The notes: generated by a model from the letters alone, not told the origin. DNA of 64,000 nt from Zoroaster sp. YZ-2022 (GCA_029582265.1 CM055830.1:21635448-21699447), one strand, 5' to 3'. Shown: positions 1 to 13,112, numbered from the stretch's first letter. Numbers and translations are program-made.

Positions 1-640
1 GAACACCTTTTTTTTCCCTTTAAATTTTATTGAGAATACCTTTGTTTTTTCTTAATTTATGGGTGAGACATACCCTTTTTTTCCTTAATTTAAAGGGGAA
101 AATACCTTTTTTTTCCCTTAAATTTATGGGGGAGACAGCACCGTTGTTTTCCTTAATTTAGGGGGAACACACGTTTTTTTTCCCAAAATTTTTAAAGGTG
201 AGAACACGTTTGTTTGTCCTGAATTGTTGGGGGAGACTGACCGTTTGTTTGTCCTTAATTTTATTTGGGGAGACAATTTTGTTTTCCTGTAATTTATATT
301 GGGAGAACACGTTTGTTTGTCCTGTAATTATATAGGTGGGCACACGTTTGTTTGTCCTGTAATTTATATAGGGGAGACACATTTTTTTTCCTTAATTGTA
401 AATTGCACGTTTTTTGTCCTTAATTTATGGGTGGACAACGTTTGTTTTTCCTGTAATTGTTTTGGTGAGACACTTTTTTTGTCCTGTAATTGTATGGGTG
501 GGCAACGTTTTTTTGTCCTTAATTGTATGGTGGAACACGTTTGTTTTTCCTGTAATTTATGGGGAGAAATGTTTGTTTGTCCCGTAATTATGGGGGGAAA
601 TGCCCTTTTTTTGTCCCTTAAATTTTTATTTTAAAAATTT
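1..640 (-). repeat. Corrupted inverted copy of the 38-41-bp minisatellite
   Basis: Short blocks such as GTTTGTTTGTCCTGTAATT recur every 38-60 bp. They are the reverse complement of the unit that fills 10570-13112. Here the units are badly eroded, with long T runs and lost bases, especially before position 240. The pattern looks more like low-quality consensus than ordinary divergence. It has no coding value. Confidence 0.85.
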
Positions 641-786
641 TTCAAATTTTTTTAAAAAAAAAATACAAAGTAAGAAAATTAAAAAAAAACATTATACACC
701 CAGGGTGGCTATGGACAGAAAAAACAAAAAATACTAATACCCCTACCGGCCCCCATCAGGGGGTAAATAAAATATTTAAAAAAAAT

Positions 787-1080
<294 letters not shown>

Positions 1081-1113
1081 ATTAACTAGATATAAGTTTT
1101 GTCACAAAAAACA

Positions 1114-2612
1114 AGGTGTTCAGTTGAAGTTAAAATGGTTACGTCATCAATTCGAAGTGTTGGAGAAGTCAAATGTTAACGTCTGTTGAAGTTCTCTGAG
1201 AAGTTTATTTGAATACAATACAATACTGAATTTAGAAATTATTTTAATATTAAACTTTGACTTCGGTTTGGACAGGAAGTAAGGTCAAATTAGGGTCACC
1301 TTTGTGTAAATACTTTTGGCAATTAACAATCTGTACAATGGTACAAAATTTCAATTTACCTCCTGTAGTTGTTGAGATATGATTTTTAAATATTAAACTT
1401 TCACTTCCGGTTTGGACAGGAAGTAAGCTCAAATTAGTATAAATATTTTTGACAATTAACGATCTGTACAATGGTACAACAATTTTAATTTACCTCTTGT
1501 GGTTGTTGAGATACGATTTTTAAATATTAACTTTGACTTCCGGTTTGGACAGGAAGTAAAGGTCAAATAGGGTCACGTTTTGTAAATATTTTGACAATTA
1601 ACAATCCTACAATGGTGCAAAAATGTTAATTTACCTCTTGTGGTTGTTGAGATATGATTTTTAAATATTAAACTTTGACTTCCGGTTTGGACAGGAAGTA
1701 AGGTCAAATTAGGTCACCTTTTTCTAATATTATTTGACAATTTACGATCTGCAATAGTGAAAGATTGTAATTTCTCTCTTGTGTTGTTGAGATATGATTT
1801 TTAAATATTTGCTTTGACTTCCGGTTTGGACAGGAAGTAAAGGTCAAATTAGTCACCTTTTGAAAATATTTTTTGACAATTAACGATCTGTACAATGTGA
1901 AAGAATTGTGAATTTATCTCTTGTGGTTGTTGAGATATGATTTTTGTTAAATATTAAATTTTGACTTCGGTTTGGACAGGAAGTAAAGGTCAAATTAGGG
2001 TCACTTTTTTGAAAATATTTTTGACAATTAACGATCTGTACAATGGTGAAAGAATTGTGAATTTATCTCTTGTGGTTGTTGAGATATGATTTTGTTAAAT
2101 ATTAAACTTTGACTTCCGGTTTGGACAGGAAGTAAAGGTCAAATTAAGTCACCTTTTTGAAAATATTTTTGACAATTAACGATCTGTACAATGGTGAAAG
2201 AATTGTGAATTTATCTCTTGTGGTTGTTGAGATATGATTTTTTTAATGTTAAACTTTGACTTCGGTTTGGACAGGAAGTAAGGTCAAATTGGGGTCATGT
2301 TTTGTAAATATTTTTCGACAATTAACAATCTATACAATAGTGCAAAAATGTCCATTTACCTGTTGTGGTTGTTGAGATATGATTTTTAAATATTAAACTT
2401 TGACTTCCGGTTTGGACAGGAAGTAGGTCATTCAGGGTCACTCACAAGTCGAGTTTCATCTACTTGTTAAGTTCTAAGTACATGCCAAGTTTGAAGTTCG
2501 TGTAAGTTTGCAATATGTTTTTTGTAGACAATCTATCCGGAGAAGAAGAAGGAGAAGAAAAAAAAAAAAACCGAACAAAAACAATAGGTGTTTCGGTTAT
2601 ACCCGAACACCT
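1114..2612 (+). mobile_element. 1.5-kb element with AGGTGTTC ends and internal 150-bp array
   Basis: The element begins AGGTGTTCAGTTGAAG and ends CCCGAACACCT, so the ends are inverted. Just inside the right end is a stem-loop (2586-2612) that repeats the terminal sequence. Internally, 1250-2430 is a tandem array of about eight units of roughly 145-150 bp, each holding CTTCCGGTTTGGACAGGAAG and TGTTGAGATATGATTTTT. A purine tract (GGAGAAGAAGAAGGAGAAG, about 2540-2560) lies before the final stem-loop. No ORF supports a transposase, so it is non-autonomous. No clear target-site duplication was found. The superfamily is unknown. Confidence 0.6.
1250..2430 (+). repeat. About 150-bp tandem array with imperfect hairpin core
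   Basis: Around eight consecutive units share the order: CTTCCGGTTTGGACAGGAAG, AAGGTCAAATTAGGGTCAC, a GACAATTAACGATCTGTACAAT block, then TCTTGTGGTTGTTGAGATA. Unit-to-unit differences are mostly single-base indels. The core forms an 8-bp stem with one G-A mismatch and a TTGG loop. The array is mirrored at 8690-9900. Apparent 60-70-residue ORFs here are repeat translations. Confidence 0.85.
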
Positions 2613-2923
2613 AATAATGTATGGACTTATATAGCGCACGTATCCACCAACTGAGTGGTGCTCAAGCGCATTATTTATTACCCCTCATAAATCATTCCTG
2701 AAACCATCTCAGCTCCTGGGAGTATCAGCTCAATTGCTGCCATTACAGCGCATATAGGGCTAATCAACCAACTCTGCCCTCACAGGTACCATTTAACCCT
2801 GGTGGAGAGAAGCAATTATGGTTAAGTGTCTTGTCAAGGACACAAGTGTCACAGGATTCGAACCCACATTCTGCTGCTAACACAGAACTTGAGTCCGTAA
2901 GCTAGACCGCTCGGCCACGACAC
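2613..2923 (-). mobile_element. tRNA-derived SINE (left-arm copy)
   Basis: On the minus strand the head reads GTGTCGTGGCCGAGCGGTCTAG, a Pol III A box, followed by a B box of the GGTTCGAATCC type about 45 bp later. A conserved body follows (CTTGACAAGACACTTAACC, then AATGGCAGCAATTGAGCT, then GGAGCTGAGATGGTTTC) and an ATTATT end. The tRNA head resembles a class II (Ser/Leu-like) tRNA. It abuts minisatellite units at 2924. It is the mirror of the copy at 8175-8498, so it was present before the inversion or mis-join. Confidence 0.85.
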
Positions 2924-3228
<305 letters not shown>

Positions 3229-3269
3229 GGTTCGCACCCAAGCCTGATACTTGAAAGAACAATGTGATA

Positions 3270-3520
3270 CATAATGCCCATTGATGAGAATTTAATTTTG
3301 ATCAACCGCTTGCGGCTTATTTGTGGTGAAATTGATTGAACTAGGGCACAATTAGAATGTACTTATTTTGGTGATGAGTTGGGTTAAATTATGACAGAAT
3401 GCTTAACTTTTTAATGCACCTTTTTGCTGATTGAATGATGATGTAAAGGAGCGTTCATTTTCAAACTGAAATAAACTGAATGAAAAAGGTTTGAAATTCG
3501 CCGGGAAAACGTAAAAAAGG
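3270..3520 (-). mobile_element. Degenerate mariner-family end (left arm)
   Basis: GAAATTCGCCGGGAAAACGT at 3493-3512 resembles the right terminal repeat of the 15278-17598 transposon (GAAATTGGCCGGGAAAACCTA). Inward there are GATTGAATGATG and similar TTCAAT-type motifs like the subterminal repeats of that transposon. There is no transposase. It is mirrored at 7571-7810. Confidence 0.5.
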
Positions 3521-4250
3521 CGTAACAATGATTTAAACCAATTGTGAATTAATTGCTCTACCACCACGGCCAAATATCATAGAGCTGTTCAGGAGAAAAT
3601 GTTGTTTGGCAAATTTATCTGCTGAAGACTTGGAGGATAAGCAAAAAGTGATTGAGGTCATCATGTGTATTACAAAAATACAACTGAATGACTTACTCAT
3701 ATTCCATTTAGTCAAATTAGTTATAGTTGATAGGATATTGTATATTAATTTAAAAACTTAATTCTTCTTTATTTATTTATAGGTATTTTTTTAATCTTAA
3801 TGTTCCAAACTTGTTTCCAATTGTGAGATGGTTTTCCATCTCAACTTAACACAAATATTATACACAGTCTTGGATTTCAATTTGTTCAGATCAGCTGTGT
3901 GATTATCCCCATTCATAACTAAAACGCTTGAGTAAATTTGGCAGCTGTCAGTTTCTTGATCCAAATGTTACATGTAGGTATTACTGAAATTTGCTGAATG
4001 TGTTGAGTTTGCTACAAGGACCAATCAATTAAATTTTGATGAAGATCCGATTTCAGGGAAGTGTATTTTAGGACCATATCTAACGTTCGCTGATCAGTGA
4101 GTTAATATTAATAAGTATAACCGATAGGGGGCGCACTAATGACATATTTACTTAATGAGTAATGTTTTCGTCAAGTTTCAAGAATTGTTGGTGGCTCAGC
4201 GATTTTGATGTACGACTGTCACGTCCGAGACTGGTTCTGATCCTGGTGAT
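3521..4250. other. Repeat-arm sequence without recognisable gene
   Basis: Low-GC sequence that recurs in the opposite arm (6880-7560) and, in part, at the far right of the window (63690-64000). Short ORFs here contain no recognised domain and are interrupted differently in the other copies. Confidence 0.6.
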
Positions 4251-4254
4251 TTTG

Positions 4255-4625
4255 TTAGGGGTTTGTGCCCAAACACCTCTTGATATTGTTCTTTTTTCAG
4301 GTTTTTTTCTCCGTGAGACTTGTCTACAGACAAAACATAGTTGCAGATTCACAGAACCTTAAAACTTAAACTTAACACATAATGAGACATTAATATGTAG
4401 TTCCAGTAAAGTGGTAACGTCATGGTGAGGTCATCAGATATCGAATTACACTAAATCAAAGTTTAATTTTCACAATCATATCTCATGAACCACAAAAGAT
4501 ATTTTCACAATCTTTGCATCATCTTAAAGATTTTGAATTATGTGACTTTTGTTCACAGACATGACCCCAATTTGACCTCTCCTTCCGGTCGAAACTGGAA
4601 GTTTAAGTGAAAAAAACATTCGGAA
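4255..4625 (-). repeat. Single-copy member of the CTTCCGG hairpin repeat family (left arm)
   Basis: Read on the minus strand: CTTCCAGTTTCGACCGGAAG (one A-C mismatch in the stem), then the conserved TTTGTGGTTCATGAGATATGA block. Next come a TGATGACCTCACCATGACG block, CAAGTCTCACGGAG, and a terminal stem-loop near 4258-4281 (AGGTGTTTGGG paired with CAAACCCCT). It is the mirror of 6475-6860 and nearly identical to 63285-63660. Confidence 0.75.
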
Positions 4626-5243
4626 GCACTATAGGGCAGGGTTCGTTTGGTAGAATTATCAAGACAAAACAGCACGCGCGTTGTTAAGGTTGTTAACCTG
4701 TAAGTGTAAATGCACTGTTAGTTTTTAATAGTACACAAAGTACATGCTTTAAGATAAATTGCTGGTAGTATTTATGTAATAAAACATGGACCATATGTTT
4801 GTGCCATTCTGTACTCATACTTTTAGCAATTTGTATTTGTTTAATGAAAACAATCACCAGCACCCAGGTCTATATACTTTTAATTTTTATATTGTAGGAT
4901 GAAAAAGTATATCAACAACCTATCAGTATGCTCATAACATTGTCAATTCAGTATTTATTTTACTTTTATTACAATTGCTACCCTTTTCTTTTAAAATTGA
5001 CAGTGCATTTATACAGACCGGTTTATAGTATTTTAGCGAAATAGAGGCAAATATTATTATATTTTTCTAAAAGAGGTTTCTCGGTTATTCCGACCCTGAA
5101 CAGGCTGCAGATTGATTACCCCTCCAATGTATTATGCTTGTATCGTTCATAGAAAACCCTTTCAGATATTGTAACTTTAAAGAGGTGAACTGATTTTTTC
5201 ACTTTTAATAAAAAATAAACCCCCTAGACAACAACTTCTCGGG

Positions 5244-5743
5244 NNNNNNNNNNNNNNNNNNNNNNNNNNNNNNNNNNNNNNNNNNNNNNNNNNNNNNNNN
5301 NNNNNNNNNNNNNNNNNNNNNNNNNNNNNNNNNNNNNNNNNNNNNNNNNNNNNNNNNNNNNNNNNNNNNNNNNNNNNNNNNNNNNNNNNNNNNNNNNNNN
5401 NNNNNNNNNNNNNNNNNNNNNNNNNNNNNNNNNNNNNNNNNNNNNNNNNNNNNNNNNNNNNNNNNNNNNNNNNNNNNNNNNNNNNNNNNNNNNNNNNNNN
5501 NNNNNNNNNNNNNNNNNNNNNNNNNNNNNNNNNNNNNNNNNNNNNNNNNNNNNNNNNNNNNNNNNNNNNNNNNNNNNNNNNNNNNNNNNNNNNNNNNNNN
5601 NNNNNNNNNNNNNNNNNNNNNNNNNNNNNNNNNNNNNNNNNNNNNNNNNNNNNNNNNNNNNNNNNNNNNNNNNNNNNNNNNNNNNNNNNNNNNNNNNNNN
5701 NNNNNNNNNNNNNNNNNNNNNNNNNNNNNNNNNNNNNNNNNNN
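5244..5743. other. Assembly gap (500 N) at palindrome centre
   Basis: Exactly 500 N, the kind of fixed-size gap inserted by a scaffolder. It lies between the two arms of the inverted repeat, so the true spacer length and even the join are unknown. The apparent ORF that spans it is an artefact of N translation. Confidence 0.98.
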
Positions 5744-7220
5744 TTAATATCCGAAACCTAACCAACTATGAATGTAAATCTTTACTTGGTGTAAAGCTGA
5801 TGATGGTATCTTCCCGAGAAATGTTGTTGTCTGAGGTGCAGTTACTTTTTATTAAAAGTGAAAAAATATCAGTTCACTCTCTTTAAAGTGTACACAATAT
5901 CTGAAAGGGTTTTCTCGTGAACGATACAGCATAATACATGTAGGCCAGGGGTAATCAATCTGCAGCCTGTTCAGGGTCGGAATGCAACCCGAGAAACCTC
6001 TTTTAGAAAAATATAATAATATTTGCCTCTATTTTCGCTAAAAATACTATAAACCGGTCTGTATAAATGCACTGTCAATTTTAAAAGAGAAAAGGGTAGC
6101 ATAATTGTAACAAAAAGTAAAATAAATACTGAATTGACAATGTTATGAGCATACTGATAGGTTGTTGATATAAGCATTTTCATCCTACAATATAAAAATT
6201 AAAAAGTATATAGACCTGGGTGCTGGTGATTGTTTTTCATTAAACAAATACAATATTGCTAAAAGTATGAGTACAGAATGGCACAAACATATGGTCCATG
6301 TTTTTATTACATAAATACTACCAGCAATTTATCTTAAAGCATGTACTTTGTGTACTATTAAAAACTAACAGTGCATTTACACTTACAGGTTAACAACCTT
6401 AACAACGCGCGTGCTGTTTTGTCTTGATAATTCTACCAAACGAACCCTGCCCCCATAGTGCAAGCCGAATGTTTTTTTCACTTAAACTTCCAGTTTCGAC
6501 CGGAAGGAGAGGTCAAATTGGGGTCATGTCTGTGAACAAAAGTCACATAATTCAAAATCTTTAAGATGATGCAAAGATTGTGAAAATATCTTTTGTGGTT
6601 CATGAGATATGATTTGTGAAATATTAAACTTTGATTTAGTGTAATTCGATATCTGATGACCTCACCATGACGTTACCACTTTACCTGGAACTACATATTA
6701 ATGTCTCATTATGTGTTAAGTTTAAGTTTTAAGGTTCTGTGAACTCTGCAACTATGTTTTTGTCTGTAGACAAGTCTCACGGAGAAAAAAACCTGAAAAA
6801 AGAACAATATCAAGAGGTGTTTGGGCACAAACCCCTAACAAAATCACCAGGATCAGAACCAGTCTCGGACGTGACAGTCGTACATCAAAATCCTTTGAGC
6901 CACCAACAATTCTTGAAACTTGACGAAAACATTACTCATTAAGTAAATATGTCATTAGTGCGCCCCTATCGGTTATACTTATTAATATTAACTCACTGAT
7001 CAGCGAACGTTAGATATGGTCCTAAATACACTTCCCTGAAATCGGATCTCATCAAAAAAAATTGATTGGTCCTTGTAGCAAACTCAACACATTCAGCAAA
7101 TTTCAGTAATACCTACATGTAACATTTGGATCAAGAAACTGACAGCTGCCAAATTTACTCAAGCGTTTTAGTTATGAATGGGGATAATCACACAGCTGAT
7201 CTGAACAAATTGAAATCCAA
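5744..7220 (+). repeat. Long repeat shared with the 62541-64000 region
   Basis: This stretch is nearly identical to 62541-64000, with only scattered single-base differences. Its first part (to about 6385) also matches both tandem units (55219-55863 and 58884-59527). A 70-residue ORF (5971-6183, minus) is kept in all four copies, but it has no recognisable domain, so its preservation probably reflects recent duplication. The strand follows the orientation of the array at the right end of the window. Confidence 0.85.
6475..6860 (+). repeat. Single-copy member of the CTTCCGG hairpin repeat family (right arm)
   Basis: Begins CTTCCAGTTTCGACCGGAAG near 6488, followed by GAGAGGTCAAATTGGGGTCAT, then CTTTTGTGGTTCATGAGATA, and a CAAGTCTCACGGAG purine tract. 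It ends in a stem-loop near 6818-6842 (AGGTGTTTGGGCACAAACCCCT). The hairpin at the start has one A-C mismatch. Orthologous copies are 4255-4625 (inverted) and 63285-63660. Confidence 0.75.
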
Positions 7221-7570
7221 GACTGTGTATAATATTTGTGTTAAGTTGAGATGGAAAACCATCTCACAATTGGAAACAAGTTTGGAACATTAAGATTAAA
7301 AAAATACCTATAAATAAATAAAGAAGAATTAAGTTTTTAAATTAATATACAATATCCTATCAACTATAACTAATTTGACTAAATGGAATATGAGTAAGTC
7401 ATGTCGTTGTATTTTTGTAATAGACATGATGACCTCAATCACTTTTTGCTTATCCTCCAAGTCTTCAGCAGATAAATTTGCCAAACAACATTTTCTCCTG
7501 AACAGCTCTATGATATTTGGCCGTGGTGGTAGAGCAATTAATTCACAATTGGGTTTAAATCATTGTTACG

Positions 7571-7810
7571 CCTTTTACGTTTTCCCGGCGAATTTCAAAC
7601 CTTTTTCATTCAGTTTATTTCAGTTTGAAAATGAACGCTCCTTTACATCATCATTCAATCAGCAAAAAGGTGCATTAAAAAGTTAAGCATTCTGTCATAA
7701 TTTAACCCAACTCATCACCAAAATAAGTACATTCTAATTGTGCCGCTAAGTTCAATCAATTTCACCACAACAAGCCGCAAGCGGTTGATCAAAAATTAAA
7801 TTTCATCAAT
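7571..7810 (+). mobile_element. Degenerate mariner-family 5' end (right arm)
   Basis: ACGTTTTCCCGGCGAATTTC at 7577-7596 resembles the left terminal repeat of the transposon at 15278. It is followed by subterminal-like motifs in the same order as 15310-15500: CATCATTCAATCAGC, GTGCATTAAAAAGTTAA, CTAAGTTCAATCAATTTC. There is no coding capacity. It indicates an older, diverged copy of the same family. Confidence 0.55.
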
Positions 7811-7863
7811 GGGCATTCATGTATCACATTGTTTCTTTCAAGTATCAGGCTTGGGTGCGAACC

Positions 7864-8174
<311 letters not shown>

Positions 8175-8498
8175 GTGTCGTGGCCGAGCGGTCTAGCTTA
8201 CCGGACTCAAGTTCTGGTGTTAGCAGCAGAATGTGGGTTCGAATCCCGGCTGTGACACTTGTGTCCTTGAGCAAGACACTTAACCATAATTGCTTCTCTC
8301 CACCCAGGGGTTAAATGGGTACCTGTGAGGGCAGAGTTGGTTGATTAGCCCTATATGCGCTGTAATGGCAGCAATTGAGCTGTATACTCCCCAGGGAGCT
8401 GAGATGGTTTCAGGAATGATTTATGAGGGGTAATAATATAATGCGCCTTGAGCACCACTCAGTTGGTGGATACGTGCGCTATATAAGTCCATACATTA
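8175..8498 (+). mobile_element. tRNA-derived SINE (right-arm copy)
   Basis: The head contains TGGCCGAGCGGTCTAG (A box) and GGGTTCGAATCCC (B box), as in a Ser/Leu-like tRNA with a long variable arm. The body includes CTTGAGCAAGACACTTAACC, GGGTACCTGTGAGGGCAGAG, CCAGGGAGCTGAGATGGTTT and GTGCGCTATATAAGTCC, and it ends in ATTATT. It would be transcribed by Pol III from the internal boxes and mobilised by a LINE partner. It belongs to the same family as 17774-18131. Confidence 0.88.
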
Positions 8499-8500
8499 TT

Positions 8501-10034
8501 AGGTGTTCGGGTATGCAACCGAAACACCTATTGTTTTTGTTCGGTTTTTTTTTTTTTTTTTTTTTCTTCTCCTTCTTCTTCTCCGGATAGACTGTCTACA
8601 AAAAAACACATACTTGCAAACTTCACACGAACTTCAAACTTGGCATGTACTTAGAACTTAACAAGTAGATGAAACTCGACTTGTGAGTGACCCCGAATTG
8701 ACCTTACTTCCTGTCCAAACCGGAAGTCAAAGTTTAATATTTAAAAAAATCATATCTCAACAACCACAACAGGTAAATGGACATTTTTGCACTATTGTAT
8801 AGATTGTTAATTGTCGAAAAATATTTACAAAACATGACCCCAATTTGACCTTACTTCCTGTCCAAACCGGAAGTCAAAAGTTTAACATTAAAAAATCATA
8901 TCTCAACAACCACAAGAGATAATTCACAATTCTTTCACCATTGTACAGATCGTTAATTGTCAAAAATATTTTCAAAGCAGTGACCCCAATTTGACCTTTA
9001 CTTCCTGTCCAAACCGGAAGTCAAAGTTTAATATTTAACAAAATCATATCTCAACAACCACAAGAGATAAACCACAATTTTTTCACCATTGTACAGATCG
9101 TTAATTGTCAAAATATTTTCAAAAAGTGACCCCACTTGACCTTTACTTCCTGTCCAAACCGGAAGTCAAAATTTAATATTTAACAAAAATCATATCTCAA
9201 CAACCACAAGAGATAATTCACAATTCTTTCACATTGTACAGATCGTTAATTGTCAAAAATATTTTCAAAAAAGGTGACCCCATTTGACCTTTACTTCCTG
9301 TCCAAACCGAAGTCAAAGTTAAATATTTAAAAAATCATATCTCAACAACCACAAGAGAGAAAATTCACAATTCTTTCACTATTGTACAGATCGTAAATTG
9401 TCAAATAATATTTAGAAAAAGGTAGACCCTAATTCTGACCTTACTTCCTGTCCAAACCGGAAGTCAAAGTTTAATATTTAAAAATCATATCTCAACAACC
9501 ACAAGAGGTAAATTAACATTTTTGCACCATTGTACAGATTGTTAATTGTCAAAAATATTTACAAAACGTGACCCCACTTGACCTTTACTTCCTGTCCAAA
9601 CCGGAAGTCAAAGTTTAATATTTAAAAAATCGTATCTCAACAACCACAAGAGGTAAATTAAAAATTGTTGTACCATTGTACAGATCGTTAATTGTCAAAA
9701 ATATTTATACCCCATTTGAGCTTACTTCCTGTCCAAACCGGAAGTGAAAGTTTAATATTTAAAAAATCATATCTCAACAACCACAGGAGGTAAATTGAAA
9801 TTTTTGTACCATTGTACAGATTGTTAATTGCCAAAAGTATTTACACAAAGGACCCCACTTTGACCTTACTTCCTGTCCAAACCGAGTCAAAGTTTAATAT
9901 TAAAATAATTTCTAAATTCAGTATTGTATTGTATTCAAATAAACTTCTCGCGAGAACTTCAACAGACGTTAACATTTGACTTCTCCAACACTTCGAATTG
10001 ATGACGTAACCATTTTAACTTCAACCGAACACCT
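8501..10034 (-). mobile_element. 1.5-kb AGGTGTTC-ended element (right-arm copy)
   Basis: Bounded by AGGTGTTCGGGTATGCAACC at 8501 and CCGAACACCT at 10025-10034, i.e. inverted ends. It contains the roughly 150-bp array in reverse (8690-9900). It is the mirror of 1114-2612 and slightly longer (1534 against 1499 bp) because of indels. It carries no ORF with a transposase motif. Confidence 0.6.
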
Positions 10035-10093
10035 TGTTTTTGTTGTGACAAAAACTTATATCTAGTTAATATTATTATTATATATAATAATTA

Positions 10094-10379
<286 letters not shown>

Positions 10380-10569
10380 AATTCCTTTTTAAAAATATTT
10401 TATTTACCCCCTGGATGTGGGCCAGCAGGTATGTGGGCCATACATAGTATGTATTTGCTTTTGCTGTCCATAGCCCATCCTGGGTGTATAATGTTTGTAT
10501 TTTAATGTATTGTCTTACTCTTGTATTGTTTTATTGTCGAATAAAATAATAATAAGAACACATTTTGCC

Positions 10570-13112
10570 AATAACCTATATAATTACAGGACAAACAAAC
10601 GGTGCATGTCTCACCCATACAATTACAGGACAAACAAACGATGCATGTCTCACCCATACAATTACAGGACAAACAAACGTGTGTCACACCAATATACAAT
10701 TACAGGACAAACGAACAGTGCATGTCTCACCCATACAATTACAGGACAAACAAACGTGTGTCTCACCTATATACAATTACAGGACAAACAAACAGTGCAT
10801 GTCTCACCCATACAATTATAGGACAAACAAACGTGTGTCTCACATATATACAATTACAGGACAAACAAACGTGTGTCTCACCTATATACAATTACAGGAC
10901 AAACAAACGTGTGTCTCACCTATATACAATTACAGGACAAACAAACGTGTGTCTCACCAATATACAATTACAGGACAAACAAACGGTGCATGTCTCACCC
11001 ATACAATTACAGGACAAACAAACGGTGCATGTCTCACCCATACAATTACAGGACAAACAAACGTGTGTCTCACCTATATACAATTACAGGACAAACAAAC
11101 AGTGCATGTCTCACCCATACAATTACAGGACAAACAAACGGTGCATGTCTCACCCATACAATTACAGGACAAACAAACGGTGCATGTCTCACCCATACAA
11201 TTACAGGACAAACAAACGGTGCATGTCTCACCCATACAATTACAGAACAAACAAACGGTGCATCTCTCACCTATATACAATTACAGGACAAACAAACGTG
11301 TGTCTCACCAATATACAATTACAGGACAAACAAACAGTGCATGTCTCACCCATACAATTACAGGACAAACAAACGTGTGTCTCACCTATATACAATTACA
11401 GGACAAACAAACGTGTGTCTCACCTATATACAATTACAGGACAAACAAACATGTGTCTCACCTATATACAATTACAGGACAAACAAACAGTGCATGTCTC
11501 ACTCATACAATTACAGGACAAACAAACGTGCGTCTCACCAATATACAATTACAGGACAAACAAACGGTGCATGTCTCACCCATACAATTACAGGACAAAC
11601 AAACGTGTGTCTCACCTATATACAATTACAGGACAAACAAACGTGTGTCTCACCAATATACAATTACAGGACAAACAAACGTGTGTCTCACCTATATACA
11701 ATTACAGGACAAACAAACAGTGCATGTCTCACCCATACAATTACAGGACAAACAAACGTGTGTCTCACCTATATACAATTACAGGGCAAACAAACGGTGC
11801 ATGTCTCACCCATACAATTACAGGACAAACAAACGTGTGTCTCACCTATATACAATTACAGGACAAACAAACGTGTGTCTCACCAATATACAATTACAGG
11901 ACAAACAAACGGTGCATGTCTCACCCATACAATTACAGGACAAACAAACGTGTGTCTCACCTATATACAATTACAGGACAAACAAACGTGTGTCTCACCA
12001 ATATACAATTACAGGACAAACAAACGGTGCATGTCTCACCCATACAATTACAGGACAAACAAACGGTGCATGTCTCACCTATACAATTACAGGACAAACA
12101 AACGGTGCATGTCTCACCCATACAATTACAGGACAAACAAACAGTGCATGTCTCACCCATACAATTACAGGAGAAACAAACGGTGCATGTCTCACCCATA
12201 CAATTACAGGACAAACAAACTGTGTATGTCTATTACCTACAATTACAGGACAAACAAACTGTGTATGTCTATTACCTACAATTACAGGACAAACAAACTG
12301 TGTGTATGTCTATTACCTACAATTACAGGACAAACAAACTGTGTATGTGTATTACCTACAATTACAGGACAAACAAACTGTATGTCTATTACCTACAATT
12401 ACAGGACAAACAAACTGTGTGTATGTCTATTACCTACAATTACAGGACAAACAAACTGTGTGTATGTCTATTACCTACAATTACAGGACAAACAAACTGT
12501 GTGTATATGTCTATTACCTACAATTACAGGACAAACAAACTGTGTGTATGTCTATTACCTACAATTACAGGACAAACAAACGGTGCATGTCTCACCCATA
12601 CAATTACAGGACAAACAAACGGTGCATGTCTCACCCATACAATTACAGGACAAACAAACTGTGTATGTCTATTACCTACAATTACAGAACAGACAAACTG
12701 TGTGTATATGTCTATTACCTACAATTACAGGACAAACAAACTGTGTATGTCTATTACCTACAATTACAGGACAAACAAACGGTGTATGTCTATTACCTAC
12801 AATTACAGGACAAACAAACTGTGTGTATGTCTATTACCTACAATTACAGGACAAAGAAACTGTGTGTATGTCTATTACCTACAATTACAGAACAGACAAA
12901 CTGTGTGTATGTCTATTACCTACAATTACAGGACAAAGAAACTGTGTGTATGTCTATTACCTACAATTACAGAACAGACAAACTGTGTGTATGTCTATTA
13001 CCTACAATTACAGGACAAACAAACTGTGTGTATGTCTATTACCTACAATTACAGGACAAACAAACTGTGTGTATGTCTATTACCTACAATTACAGGACAA
13101 ACAAATATGTGT
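10570..13112 (+). repeat. Minisatellite array of 38-41-bp units, roughly 65 copies
   Basis: Every unit starts ACAATTACAGGACAAACAAA. Three unit classes are visible: a 38-bp form ending CGTGTGTCTCACCTATAT, a 39-bp form ending CGGTGCATGTCTCACCCAT, and a 37-43-bp form ending CTGTGTGTATGTCTATTACCT. The first two are interspersed up to about 12210. The third takes over from there to the end, apart from a few 39-bp units near 12580-12660. All three forward frames stay open for hundreds of codons because the unit lacks forward stops. These frames have no start context, no domain and no codon bias. Confidence 0.95.

Noticed and set aside
5205..5765. 186-codon minus-strand frame
   Set aside because: It consists almost entirely of N codons across the gap.
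5971..6183. 70-codon minus-strand frame conserved at 55454, 59118 and 62780
   Set aside because: Conserved only because the DNA repeat itself is nearly identical; no start context or domain.
8175..8260. A functional tRNA-Ser or tRNA-Leu gene
   Set aside because: Acceptor stem unpaired and a full SINE body follows; the same is true of the heads at 2923 and 17774.
10570..13112. CRISPR-like array
   Set aside because: The constant part and the variable part are both a few recurring classes and there are no unique spacers. The genome is eukaryotic and no cas genes are present.
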